A stretch of 64,000 nucleotides of DNA. Origin: an uncultured Lachnospiraceae bacterium. Lineage in GTDB: Bacteria > Bacillota > Clostridia > Lachnospirales > Lachnospiraceae. The DNA lies in NCBI GenBank assembly GCA_910585545.1, contig CAJUFN010000006.1:62001-126000 (forward strand). Direction: 5' to 3'. Below are positions 26,164-35,529 of this stretch, piece by piece. Numbering within the stretch: position 1 is the stretch's first letter; each line of letters opens with the position of its first letter. The notes beneath the pieces were generated by a model. The model was not told the DNA's origin. It did no database searches and saw nothing but the letters and a program-made list of their open reading frames with translations. Made by a program: the position numbers and the translations under genes.

Positions 26164-27670
26164 CCTCTAACAAATCCTCCTCTTCCATTTGGCTTTTTTT
26201 CTGTTTTCTTTTACGGATAATGATAAATGCCCCAATACCAGCTGCGAGAAATACAAGAACAACTACCGGTATGACCGGAAATGCCTTCTCTTCCTCTGTC
26301 ATCACACCGTCCATATCCACCGTCGGCATATCATTCATCATCGGCGGAGTCACGAGCAAGACTAATTCCTTTTCTGCCGTAAACACACTGCCTGCTTCAT
26401 CTTCGTAAGTCACAATCATTTTCGCTTTTCCGTCACCGGTCGTCTCTTTTTCTCCCGTGACCATACCGTCAATCGTCGCAGTCGCACCCGGTTCTACATT
26501 CCCCACAAAGATTTCTTTGGATTTTAATCCTTCTCCTTCGAATTTTGCCTTCACATTGTATAGCTTGATTCTTCCCATATTATAAAGGCTGCACATAACA
26601 TTGACTTCAGAACCAACTTCTATTGTCTCAGAACTAAGCTCAAATTCACTGAACTCGAATCTTGCATCCTGCTTGATCGGCACGGAAATACTGGAAGAAC
26701 TTTCAAACTGTCCTCCGCTTTTGTCCTCGTACTTCATAGACATATCAATACTATATGGTTTCTGCACCAAATCCATTTTCGCATTCAGATCAATCGAAAT
26801 ATCCTTCGTGCCGTTTGCTGCAATCTCTTCTAAGTATACGGTACTGGACCCAGAAGACGGCAAAAATGCCGGTGAAGCTGTATTCGCATCACTGCCTTCC
26901 GTCGGCGCATTAAAGTCAAACAACATGTTTCTTACTGCCGTTTCTTTTGAAGTGTTCCGAAGATGCACGATCAATTTAAAGTTTGAGCCTGCTTTTACTT
27001 CTTTTGGCTCCGTAGAGAATCCGGTCACGATAACACGCGGAACGGAAGTAATACCTTGGTCATCTCCTCCAACATCAGCGTTGTCAACTCCTCCGCCGTA
27101 AAAACCTCCATCACCTGACTGTATTGGATCTTGTGGCTGCTGTGTTGGAGGATCATTAGCCGGAGGCTGTGTATTTCCTGGCTCCTCAGCCGGTTTTTCC
27201 GGTTCCGGTTTCGCCGTCGTCTTTACGAAGACTCCTTGTTCAAAAGAATCCTCCAATCCGTCATAAATCACATCAAACTTCACATAATAATAGCCATCTT
27301 TTATCGCATCTCTTGCAGTCAGCTTATATGTAATCTCCGCTGTCTTTCCTGCTTCGATTTTTCCTATCTTGCTTTCATAGTCCACTTTATCAATCTCAAA
27401 TGGCCATTTGTCGATACTTGCTTTTACTCTCGGAGTGATCCTTACATTTTCAATGGATGCTTCCGTATTATTTGCAATAGTAAGTGTAAGGTCTTTTGTC
27501 TCTCCATATTTATAAGCCGGTGTCATTCCTCCTTTGACTTTTAAGGTCACTCCAGCCTTCACACTCTTTGTCTGCGTTACATTTTCTGCAAAAACCGGCG
27601 CCGGCATCGCTGCACTCCCAATCACCACCGCACTTACGACAAGCGCCAGCGTTCTTTTAAACTTTCTCAT
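26132..27670 (-). CDS. Secreted, membrane-anchored CARDB-like protein of the MacB-type system
   Basis: A 512-residue protein with an N-terminal signal peptide (MRKFKRTLALVVSAVVIGSA, cut near VFAEN), an all-beta region with repeated CARDB/NEW3-like modules (about 40-150, 205-310, 325-435), a Pro/Gln/Gly-rich linker (about 155-200) and a C-terminal membrane segment (about 470-490) with a basic then acidic tail. It takes the operon place that a MacA adaptor holds in Gram-negative systems and may be the outward partner of the permease. It overlaps the ATPase gene by 14 bp. Domain naming is from fold-like pattern only. Confidence 0.72.
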   Translation of the reverse strand: MRKFKRTLALVVSAVVIGSAAMPAPVFAENVTQTKSVKAGVTLKVKGGMTPAYKYGETKDLTLTIANNTEASIENVRITPRVKASIDKWPFEIDKVDYESKIGKIEAGKTAEITYKLTARDAIKDGYYYVKFDVIYDGLEDSFEQGVFVKTTAKPEPEKPAEEPGNTQPPANDPPTQQPQDPIQSGDGGFYGGGVDNADVGGDDQGITSVPRVIVTGFSTEPKEVKAGSNFKLIVHLRNTSKETAVRNMLFDFNAPTEGSDANTASPAFLPSSGSSTVYLEEIAANGTKDISIDLNAKMDLVQKPYSIDMSMKYEDKSGGQFESSSSISVPIKQDARFEFSEFELSSETIEVGSEVNVMCSLYNMGRIKLYNVKAKFEGEGLKSKEIFVGNVEPGATATIDGMVTGEKETTGDGKAKMIVTYEDEAGSVFTAEKELVLLVTPPMMNDMPTVDMDGVMTEEEKAFPVIPVVVLVFLAAGIGAFIIIRKRKQKKSQMEEEDLLEDELNRLTEDE

Positions 27671-28379
27671 TTCTTTTGTCCTCCCTGCATGTACGATTCT
27701 CTTCTATTTTTACAATCTCTCCGTCAATGATATGGAACACGCGATCCGCATAAGCTGCCAGTTCATTATCATGTGTTACCATTACCAAAGTTCTGTTTTG
27801 CTCCCGCACCACTTTTTGCATCAACTCCATTACTTCCTTGGAAGTATGCGAATCCAAATTTCCCGTGGGTTCATCTGCAAAAATGATCTCCGGTTCTACG
27901 ACCAATGCTCTTGCCACTCCGACTCTTTGCTGCTGTCCTCCGGACATTTGATTGGGCAAATGCTTCTTATGTTTTTTTAAATTCACCATATCAAGCATCG
28001 CATCCGCCTTTTTCAAGCGGCTTTCCTTTCGCTCTCCTCGGAAGCTAAGCGGCAGCGCAACGTTCTCCAAAGCATTCATCGTTCCGATTAGATGAAAGGA
28101 CTGGAAAATGAATCCAATATGATCCCTTCGGAAACTCACGAGCTGATCCTCTTTTAGCTTCTCCATATGTTCGTCATTGATGACAACTTCTCCCTTCGTC
28201 GGCTTTTCCAGCCCTGCAAGCATATTCAAAAGCGTAGATTTCCCGGAGCCTGATGTTCCGACAATCGCACAAAATTCACCCGCATAGATAGAAAGATTAA
28301 TCCCATTTAACGCACGTACGATACTATCTCCGACCCGGTACAGCTTAAACAGATTCTTTACTTCAATCACCTTTTCCAC
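27657..28379 (-). CDS. MacB/LolD-type ABC transporter ATP-binding protein
   Basis: A 240-residue ATPase. Walker A GTSGSGKSTLLNML, signature MSGGQQQRVGVARAL, Walker B EIIFADEPTGNLD, with the NLDSHTSKEVMELM stretch typical of the MacB/LolD/FtsE class. The likely start is the GTG at 28,379 (MEKVIEVKNLFKLY) with AAGGAG at 7 nt; an in-frame TTG seven codons upstream lacks a site. First gene of the three-gene MacB-like operon. A TATAAT with an adjacent inverted repeat (TGATAA/TTATCA, about 28,435-28,460) lies upstream, but the -35 is poor. Confidence 0.9.
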   Translation of the reverse strand: MEKVIEVKNLFKLYRVGDSIVRALNGINLSIYAGEFCAIVGTSGSGKSTLLNMLAGLEKPTKGEVVINDEHMEKLKEDQLVSFRRDHIGFIFQSFHLIGTMNALENVALPLSFRGERKESRLKKADAMLDMVNLKKHKKHLPNQMSGGQQQRVGVARALVVEPEIIFADEPTGNLDSHTSKEVMELMQKVVREQNRTLVMVTHDNELAAYADRVFHIIDGEIVKIEENRTCREDKRNEKV

Positions 28380-28496
28380 GTCTGCTCTCCTTCCCTTCAA
28401 CCCTAAATCAGGCTTTTATTCATAATTCTTTCAACATGATAACACACTTTTTATCATTATATATTTTGATTTTCTTATTATTTCTTAAGTTTTTCT

Positions 28497-30647
28497 TTAC
28501 ATTTTTTTCCTCATAGAAAATGCCGTAATCCCTATAGACAAAAAGATGATTCCATAGAGCACGATCCAATCCCCGGAGCATAGAATGCTGTTTCCTTCCA
28601 GAAAAACATTGAATGTATACTGCATAGTGCCGGGTATCCCAAGTACCGCCAGCACTGCCGGCACTGCGAACACAAACATATTCACAGCCAGACTGCCCAT
28701 CGTAGTCTTACTCTTTTCGGAAACCAGAAGAATCAGACCACAAAGCAGTGCGCCGGATGCAAACCGGATTCCCCAAAGCAGCACCAGATACATCCAGATA
28801 CGCATATGACTGTTCCAGGAAGAGAATTCCAGAATCCATGATATCGGTTTGTTCCACTCTGCCAATCCATAATACCGTAAGAACCACACGATATCCGGTC
28901 CCCAGACAATAATCATGCTGATCGTGGAAAATACCAATGCCTGCTTATATTTCGCTCTTTGCACATCCTCAAAACCGCATTTACTGGTTTTTATCAAGGT
29001 CACCATTCCATTTGTCTTTTCCATCGTAATGTACATGCTGCATACAAGTATCAAAACCAGAATATACAGCATAATATTCTTTCGTTCCGACGCAAGCTCC
29101 TCTACACCGAATAATTTACGGTAACCGCTCTGTCTGATAAACTCCGCCGCTTCTCCTTTCTCCTTCTTTTCCGACAATCTCGCATAAAGAGGATAAATTC
29201 TGTTTTCTAACACCGCTTTCTTGTCCTGGCTGTCATAACTGCTCAAATCCATATTCAGCCGTTTCCACTCTTCATCCAGCCACTCTTTTTGTTCTTTTGT
29301 CACTTCTTGTCCTAAGTAAGATAAATATCCATCCTCATAGATTTCTTCCGGCAGTGCGAGAAAATCCTTTGGATAAAGCGCAATTTGTATTGCAAATACC
29401 ATCGCCAGAAGCAAAAATCCTCTCCGCATCCTCCAAAGCTTATAGCTTTCTTCTCCGCCTAAGCTTTTTATACACTTCTTTCTTCTTTGCACTACTCTTT
29501 TGGATGTCCGTATCCGTATCTCGTCTCTCGTTCTTATAAAAAGAGCTGTAATACCGCCTGCCAGTATCAGGCACACAAGAATCCCTGCCGGAATTGCCAC
29601 TCCATAGGAGCTGACCGGATATCCAAAAAGATTCAGGTTCACTTCTGCCTTCAAAAGCGGGAACACTTTTAACAACGCCGTCGGATTCACATAATAAAAA
29701 AATACCCGCGCGGATTGAATCTCAGTTGTCCAAAATAACCAGCCGCTGACTCCTCCCGCAACCAGGCATCCGATAAATACCACGCCCACCTGATAAGTCC
29801 AGATGGCAATCCCAAATGCAAATAAGCCAATCAAAAACAACGCAAGTGACCGGATCAGCCACACCAATATCAGAAAAACAAGTACCGAAATCTTAACGGA
29901 CGCCGTCTCGTATCCCGGCAGAGACTGTACCGGACGCAATACATTTCCAATACCATATGCCAGCGCGCCAAATATAAGATTCTCGACAAAGAAAATCCCG
30001 CTCAAAGTCACACTGACAACCGCAAGGCATCCCATTTTCTGACTGATCAGCCTTCCTCTTCCCTTTTTGCAGCAACGCAAAACAGGAAGAATCCCTTCTT
30101 CCTTTTCCTGGATAATACATTCAATCGCCAAAAGAATCATCAGAAATACCATTACTATATTGGTAAAAGAAATGTCAGTTACCATAATCCCTTCGGAAGC
30201 TTCGTAAGAAACTTTTGTTCCATGCAAAGACTGATAGACTTCTTTTTTCTTCCGAGCATTTCTCTCATCATATTCACTGTCCTTGGAAAGAAGATTTAAA
30301 ACACTTTTTTCATCCAGCTCTTCCTCCATCCGGCTCAAATGTTCCTCATATCCTGCGATTTTTTCGGCATCCTCTGCCATATCTTCTATCATCTTTGCCC
30401 GTTTATATTCTGCAATGCTGGTAATATGTACCGACTGCTCTTCTAACCGATTAAGATAATCGCTTTTTTCTTCGTTGTCCATTCCCTTCATCATACGAAA
30501 TACAGCTTTATAGGACCTTGGCGGCACCACCTCGCTTTGCTCCATCCCGTAGGTCAAAAGAATCAAAAACAACAGATTCACAATGAGAAGAACTGACACA
30601 AGACCGATATTCTTTCTGGAGCAAAGCTTTTTCCATTCAAACATCAT
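28497..30647 (-). CDS. Large ABC-2-type permease, 716 residues
   Basis: A polytopic membrane protein built as two similar halves, each starting with a membrane segment and a long charged extracytoplasmic helical loop (about 45-140 and 430-510) before a bundle of segments. It pairs with the ATPase at 30,644-31,540, whose stop overlaps its start (ATGA-type junction). Fused permeases of this size are seen with bacteriocin or peptide exporters and immunity pumps, but no diagnostic motif is present. Last gene of the nine-gene island operon, ending about 100 bp before the MacB-type ATPase gene. Confidence 0.75.
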   Translation of the reverse strand: MMFEWKKLCSRKNIGLVSVLLIVNLLFLILLTYGMEQSEVVPPRSYKAVFRMMKGMDNEEKSDYLNRLEEQSVHITSIAEYKRAKMIEDMAEDAEKIAGYEEHLSRMEEELDEKSVLNLLSKDSEYDERNARKKKEVYQSLHGTKVSYEASEGIMVTDISFTNIVMVFLMILLAIECIIQEKEEGILPVLRCCKKGRGRLISQKMGCLAVVSVTLSGIFFVENLIFGALAYGIGNVLRPVQSLPGYETASVKISVLVFLILVWLIRSLALFLIGLFAFGIAIWTYQVGVVFIGCLVAGGVSGWLFWTTEIQSARVFFYYVNPTALLKVFPLLKAEVNLNLFGYPVSSYGVAIPAGILVCLILAGGITALFIRTRDEIRIRTSKRVVQRRKKCIKSLGGEESYKLWRMRRGFLLLAMVFAIQIALYPKDFLALPEEIYEDGYLSYLGQEVTKEQKEWLDEEWKRLNMDLSSYDSQDKKAVLENRIYPLYARLSEKKEKGEAAEFIRQSGYRKLFGVEELASERKNIMLYILVLILVCSMYITMEKTNGMVTLIKTSKCGFEDVQRAKYKQALVFSTISMIIVWGPDIVWFLRYYGLAEWNKPISWILEFSSWNSHMRIWMYLVLLWGIRFASGALLCGLILLVSEKSKTTMGSLAVNMFVFAVPAVLAVLGIPGTMQYTFNVFLEGNSILCSGDWIVLYGIIFLSIGITAFSMRKKM

Positions 30648-31540
30648 AATGCCTCACCTTCCTCCTGGAATTTCAGAAGATATAAATCTTCCAATGTCGG
30701 CCAAACCAGATGATAATCATTATATGAGGTCACCTCTTCTGCTGTCTTGACAATCACTCTTGCCCAAACTTGTTCTTTCTCATCTTTTCTGATATTGCAC
30801 ACCAGATAGCTTTCTGTCAGGCTTTCCACTTCCTGTTCCGAAACTGCAATCTCATACACCTTCCCCTGCAGTTCTTCCAACCATTTCGCTGGCGGCTGAC
30901 ACCCCAAAACCTCTCCTTTTTTCATCAATACAATCTTCTTTGCAATGAATTCGATGTCCGACACCACATGCGTTGCGATAATCACGATCCGGTTCATTGC
31001 TATCCGCGAAATCATATTCCGTATGCGAATCCGCTCTTTCGGGTCCAATCCTGCTGTCGGCTCGTCTAAGATAAGAATCTTCGGATCCCCAAGCACAGCC
31101 TGCGCTATCAATATCCTCTGTTTCATTCCCCCGGAAAATGTACCCAGCTTCTGGTCTGCAACCTGTGATAAATGCACCAATTCCAACACGCGTTCGATCT
31201 CTTTTTCTATCTCCGGTTTCGGGATATCCTTCAAAAGCGCCATATAAGTCAGGAAACGCCTTGCAGTAAATTCTTCATAGATGCCTTGCTGCTGCGGCAT
31301 ATATCCAAGCGCTGCCCGGTATAACCGCTTCCACTGTCTGATTTCCCGCTCGCAAAAAAGTACTTCTCCCGAGCTTGCGCGAATCGAATCGGTAATAATT
31401 TTCATGAGCGTGCTTTTTCCCGCTCCATTGGGTCCCAAAAGTCCATATACGCCCGGAACAAATGTCAACGAAACATGATCCAAAGCCCGTATTTTTCCAT
31501 ATCGCTTCGTTACCTCTATAAGCTCCAGTTTTGGAATCAT
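30644..31540 (-). CDS. ABC transporter ATP-binding protein (CcmA-like)
   Basis: A 298-residue protein: ATPase domain (about 1-215) with Walker A GLLGPNGAGKSTLMK, signature FSGGMKQRILIAQA and Walker B ILILDEPTAGLD, followed by a C-terminal accessory region of about 80 residues. The ATG at 31,540 (MIPKLELIEVTKRYG) has an AGGAGG site; the ATG five codons before it includes that site. It serves the fused permease immediately downstream. It starts 12 bp after a lipoprotein gene, so the lipoproteins and this transporter are probably co-expressed. Confidence 0.9.
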   Translation of the reverse strand: MIPKLELIEVTKRYGKIRALDHVSLTFVPGVYGLLGPNGAGKSTLMKIITDSIRASSGEVLFCEREIRQWKRLYRAALGYMPQQQGIYEEFTARRFLTYMALLKDIPKPEIEKEIERVLELVHLSQVADQKLGTFSGGMKQRILIAQAVLGDPKILILDEPTAGLDPKERIRIRNMISRIAMNRIVIIATHVVSDIEFIAKKIVLMKKGEVLGCQPPAKWLEELQGKVYEIAVSEQEVESLTESYLVCNIRKDEKEQVWARVIVKTAEEVTSYNDYHLVWPTLEDLYLLKFQEEGEAL

Positions 31541-31551
31541 TCTCTCCCTCC

Positions 31552-32730
31552 TCATTCAACCAGAATTGCATTTCCTTCTGGTTTTTGTGCCTCTTCTTCG
31601 GTCAGATAATACCAGTTGAAGAGATCACCTCCATTCTCATCTTCCCCTGTCTTTTTCTCAAACACATACCCTCCCGGCACAAAAAAGACCAGTCCTTCCT
31701 GCAGTACCGGATGTACAAATTCCTCTTGTACAAATCCATCCAAGTTGTAAATTACACGTTGCTTCTCCGAAATTATAATGAAATGCTTTGATGAGATCGG
31801 TACAGTAACTTGAAATGGTGATTTCCCTTCCCTATCCAGAACGACCTCTTCTTTCTCCTCTTCCGGATTCCAATGATATAGTTTACTTCCGCTTGCTGAT
31901 CCATCCCCTGCAAATTCATAGTAATAAACACCAATATCATCATTTGCAGCTACCACAAATCCATTATCCACTTCTTTGACTAATTCCACCATTCCTTCGA
32001 AATAGTCTGCACGATATAATTCGATGTGTGTTTTCTTTTCCTCTTCTTTCAAGTATTCCTCTCTCTCTTCTTGCGTCATACTCGTTATATCTTTTTCTGA
32101 ATCCCATTTATTTTGCACAGTATAATACACGATTCCATCTTTTCCCATAAGCATCCGCATATCCTGTTTTCTTTCATCAATCGCTGCAATTTCTTTTTCT
32201 TCCTTTGTGCTCATATCATAGGCAAAGATAGTATCCGCTTCCTGATATTTTGCATCTGAATTGTAATCGGTAATCGTTGTCTGTACGTATAACATATCTC
32301 CTGATACTATATAGTCCCATACCGTCAGAGTACACTTCTCTTCTTTCATTCGCGCCTTCCCGATGGTATCCAGCTCTTCTTTTTCCCGGTTATTGGCATC
32401 CGATACAACAATTTTGCCGTCAGAGGTGACTGTGCAAAGCTTATCCCCCCATATATGCGGAAGCCCATCTTCCGTATAGGCAAAACATTTATCCGAATTA
32501 TGCCTGCATCCATTCTTTTCACAGAGTACCACAGACTTACCACTCTTGGTATCATAGTATCTCAGCCAATAATGGTCCTTAATGTAATAAAATCCATCCT
32601 TGTACTCCCTCACTCCAAACCCACTGCTATAGCTCCACTCCTCGCTTTGCTTATACTCCTTACTTTCTTTTTGGCATCCGGCAAGCAGCAATACCGCCGT
32701 TAGTAAAAATACGATATATACTCTTTTCAT
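31552..32730 (-). CDS. Lipoprotein with beta-propeller-like repeats and a CxxxxCxH motif
   Basis: A 392-residue predicted lipoprotein: signal MKRVYIVFLLTAVLLLAGC with the lipobox LLAGC and lipidated Cys19. The body has repeated short beta-strand units (YYDTKSG, WDYIVSGDMLYV, IVYYTVQNK, GVYYYEF) that suggest a propeller. An N-terminal CEKNGCRHNSDKC stretch resembles a Cys/His motif common in clostridial surface lipoproteins and could be a metal or disulfide site. Coupled to another lipoprotein and an ABC pair. Function unknown; sensing or capture at the outer face is inference. Confidence 0.72.
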   Translation of the reverse strand: MKRVYIVFLLTAVLLLAGCQKESKEYKQSEEWSYSSGFGVREYKDGFYYIKDHYWLRYYDTKSGKSVVLCEKNGCRHNSDKCFAYTEDGLPHIWGDKLCTVTSDGKIVVSDANNREKEELDTIGKARMKEEKCTLTVWDYIVSGDMLYVQTTITDYNSDAKYQEADTIFAYDMSTKEEKEIAAIDERKQDMRMLMGKDGIVYYTVQNKWDSEKDITSMTQEEREEYLKEEEKKTHIELYRADYFEGMVELVKEVDNGFVVAANDDIGVYYYEFAGDGSASGSKLYHWNPEEEKEEVVLDREGKSPFQVTVPISSKHFIIISEKQRVIYNLDGFVQEEFVHPVLQEGLVFFVPGGYVFEKKTGEDENGGDLFNWYYLTEEEAQKPEGNAILVE

Positions 32731-32743
32731 ACGGATAGCCTCC

Positions 32744-34201
32744 TCACTTTTTATTCGCCGATATCTGTTCTATCAATGTATCCATGCCGGCATTTTTTAA
32801 CTTTTCATTCCACACCTGTACTTGTTCTCGGATACTTTCTTCCGACACCACTCCATCCTTGGAAAAATATTGCTGCATAACATCCATCTCTGCACTTTCG
32901 TCCTCTTTTACTGCATACTTGGCATATACCTGATTGATCCGCTCAATCTCCGGAATCTCAAACGTATCAAAGCTTGGCTCCATCCGAAATCTTGGCGCTG
33001 TTTCCAGTAATTGTCTATATTGCATTTTCCCTTCTTCCGATAATTCCGGATAGAAAACAAACCTAGAAGCTTCTCCTTGTCCGATTTCTTGAATTGCCTC
33101 ATTTAATTCACGCTCCGCGATAAAATCTGCCATCGCTGTAAATGCAGCTTCCTTTTGCTCACTCTCTGAACCCATTCCGAAAAACGGAAGCAGTCCATCC
33201 AAATCATCAGTCATATTCAACACATAATTCTCTGATTTTGGAACTACCCATCTCTGTTCTTCATTACTCATATAAAATACTTCTGGAACATACGAATCAC
33301 ATATTCTTACCAAAGGAATAGTATCCATCTTTGCATTCACATATCCTTTTTCCCGATATCGGTTCCACGCACACAATACTTCCGTCACGTAACCTGTCTC
33401 GAACAAATTCCTCGTGTCCAGACTGCTTCCTTCTGCTTTCCAGGATCCCACTCCCAAGCTGTCGTGCTGGAACACACTTCCGCTGTAGGAAAAAATCTCT
33501 TCTAAATATTCCGGCAATACGACTGATATTCCATTCACTCCGCCTTGTTTCTCAAACGCACTCAATGTCAGAAACGGCTGATTGTCATTTATCTCATAAA
33601 TCTTTGCAAACAACTCATCACATTTTGTAAAGTCCGGAACGGATTCGACTCCAAGCTTCTGATACAGACTCTCCTCGAGTTTCAGGGAAGAACCCATGAC
33701 GCTTTGCAGGCTCGTCGGCAGCATCCACTGCTTTCCTCCCAATCTTCCTGCTTCTAATGTAATATCATCTATAAAAACTTCTTTGATTCGTTCTCCGTCT
33801 TTCGACTCCAACCACTCATCCAATGCTTCAAATGCACCACTTTTTGCATATTCCGATACATTCGATGCAAACTCAACTTTCCCATGTGTAGAAATCTGAT
33901 TCGCCATCGTAATCAAATCACTTTCTTTCAATCTTTTTTCATCTTCCTCGGATAACTTTCCCTTTTCCATCGGAAGTATCTGAAATTCAATCCGATAATC
34001 CTTCCCTTTTTCCTGCAATACCTCATTTACCACATCTTGTGCACCTTCTATTGCCTCATCGGTATCATACTCCCATACTCCTGCGATAGACCAAGTCAGC
34101 TTCGTTGCTCCCCTTTTCCCTTCTTCATTCTGCTTTTGACATCCAACGAATAACAATGTACCTGCTAACATGCAAAGCAGGCTAACCTTCATTTTTTTCA
34201 T
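32744..34201 (-). CDS. Lipoprotein with extracellular solute-binding-like fold
   Basis: A 485-residue predicted lipoprotein: signal MKKMKVSLLCMLAGTLLFVGC with lipobox LFVGC. The early LTWSIAGVWEYDTDEA block and the overall length resemble family 1 solute-binding proteins, but similarity is weak and no sugar-binding operon surrounds it. The ATG at 34,201 has GGGAGG at 9 nt; an upstream in-frame ATG seven codons earlier lacks such a site. It lies in the middle of an ABC-2 exporter operon, an odd place for an importer's binding protein, so it may act as a substrate chaperone or sensor. That role is inference. Confidence 0.65.
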   Translation of the reverse strand: MKKMKVSLLCMLAGTLLFVGCQKQNEEGKRGATKLTWSIAGVWEYDTDEAIEGAQDVVNEVLQEKGKDYRIEFQILPMEKGKLSEEDEKRLKESDLITMANQISTHGKVEFASNVSEYAKSGAFEALDEWLESKDGERIKEVFIDDITLEAGRLGGKQWMLPTSLQSVMGSSLKLEESLYQKLGVESVPDFTKCDELFAKIYEINDNQPFLTLSAFEKQGGVNGISVVLPEYLEEIFSYSGSVFQHDSLGVGSWKAEGSSLDTRNLFETGYVTEVLCAWNRYREKGYVNAKMDTIPLVRICDSYVPEVFYMSNEEQRWVVPKSENYVLNMTDDLDGLLPFFGMGSESEQKEAAFTAMADFIAERELNEAIQEIGQGEASRFVFYPELSEEGKMQYRQLLETAPRFRMEPSFDTFEIPEIERINQVYAKYAVKEDESAEMDVMQQYFSKDGVVSEESIREQVQVWNEKLKNAGMDTLIEQISANKK

Positions 34202-34229
34202 ACGATCGTACCTCCCCATCACTTTTATC

Positions 34230-34886
34230 TTATATCGGATACCTGTCTAGCATGTTCTTCTTCAAGTCTTGCCACGCTTTCATCCCTTCTTCTGAAGTAC
34301 AAAAAAATTCATTTTCTTTTACGTCTTTATAAGGAACATAGGTATTTTCCTCTCCAACAGGCACAATCTTATTTTCTATGTCTTCATAACAAAACACCGG
34401 ACGAAACAATGATTCTGCATACACATCATACACCGGCAGCGATTTATCCAAAGAATCCCTTTCACCTGAGAGGAAAACCAAATAATCACAATCCGGCTTT
34501 GGGGTATTCACAAACCCTAATTCTGCCGTTGCTTCCCCCATTGTACTCACATTCTTTCCTGTTGTGATATAGATAGTATCTCCCACTCTGATATCATCTC
34601 CGGCATACACTTCCTGAACACAGATTTTTTGCCGGCTTGTTCCAAATAAATATTCCACATCATCCGTAAAGCGAACTCTTAATATAATTGGAAGCTGTGG
34701 TAATCTCTCCTGCATTTCCTCGCAGACAGTCACCGCAAACTGTCCCGGAAGTTCTGCTACCTGCAGCTTTTCCATAAAATTCTTTTCATTGGTAATATCC
34801 GTATAAGTCTGTCGGTTTATCACTCCAAATACCCCTGCACCAACAACAACCAATGCGGTTATTCCCGCCAAAATACGCATTTTCAT
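34230..34886 (-). CDS. Membrane-anchored protein of unknown function, 218 residues
   Basis: An N-terminal membrane segment (MRILAGITALVVVGAGVFGV) followed by an extracytoplasmic domain of about 190 residues. The core (CVQEVYAGDDIRVGDTIYIT, then DYLVFLSGERD) looks like a small beta-barrel seen in other hypothetical Bacillota surface proteins. The ATG at 34,886 has a GGGGGAA site; upstream in-frame sequence runs into the ATPase gene and is rejected. It starts 13 bp after the ATPase stop. No family name can be given. Confidence 0.65.
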   Translation of the reverse strand: MKMRILAGITALVVVGAGVFGVINRQTYTDITNEKNFMEKLQVAELPGQFAVTVCEEMQERLPQLPIILRVRFTDDVEYLFGTSRQKICVQEVYAGDDIRVGDTIYITTGKNVSTMGEATAELGFVNTPKPDCDYLVFLSGERDSLDKSLPVYDVYAESLFRPVFCYEDIENKIVPVGEENTYVPYKDVKENEFFCTSEEGMKAWQDLKKNMLDRYPI

Positions 34887-34899
34887 ATCACATTCCCCC

Positions 34900-35529
34900 T
34901 TAGCGAACGATGCAGCCATCTTTAATCTGATAAATATGATCTGCAAGAATCCGAATATCTTCCTGATTATGACTGGCAAGAAGTATCAGTGCTCCTCTTT
35001 CTTTCTCTTCCAGAATCAGACGGCGAATCTCTTCCACGCCCTTTGCATCCAATGAATTGGTCGGTTCATCCAGCATAATCACATCCGGTTTTTCCATAAT
35101 TGCCTGTGCAATTGCCAGACGTTGCTTCATCCCCAGAGAGTATTTTTGATACTTTCTACGGTCATCCGGATCAAGCCCCACCCTTTCCAGGGCTCTTCGA
35201 ATCTCCTTATCCTGAATCTTATTCTTCAAACTCGCAAGATATCTAAGGTTTTGCATTCCTGTCATGTTCGAATACAACCCCACATTTTCCAACATGATTC
35301 CAAGACTTGGAAGGACGGCAAAATCCTGACGCAGCACCTTTCCATTCCAGGTAATCTTTCCAGATGTTACCGACATCAGACCAGACAACGCACGGAAAAG
35401 CATCGTCTTTCCCGAGCCATTCGCTCCGACAATTCCATAAATATTTCCGTCGCACAACTCCAGATTAATATCCGAAAGTATCTTTTTTCCACGAATCACT
35501 TTACTAATTTTTTGCGCTTTCAATTCCAT
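34900..35529 (-). CDS. ABC transporter ATP-binding protein (short)
   Basis: A 209-residue ATPase with Walker A GIVGANGSGKTMLFRAL, signature YSLGMKQRLAIAQA and Walker B VIMLDEPTNSLD. Its size and signature fit multidrug or lantibiotic-type exporters. The ATG follows the stop of the second permease directly (TAAATG). It probably energises the two permeases at 35,530-37,202. Together with a small secreted protein upstream, the group resembles peptide export or immunity modules. Confidence 0.88.
   Translation of the reverse strand: MELKAQKISKVIRGKKILSDINLELCDGNIYGIVGANGSGKTMLFRALSGLMSVTSGKITWNGKVLRQDFAVLPSLGIMLENVGLYSNMTGMQNLRYLASLKNKIQDKEIRRALERVGLDPDDRRKYQKYSLGMKQRLAIAQAIMEKPDVIMLDEPTNSLDAKGVEEIRRLILEEKERGALILLASHNQEDIRILADHIYQIKDGCIVR

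Noticed and set aside
32744..34201. Classical sugar-binding protein of an importer
   Set aside because: No importer permeases with inner-membrane loop motifs or sugar genes nearby; the neighbours are ABC-2 exporters.
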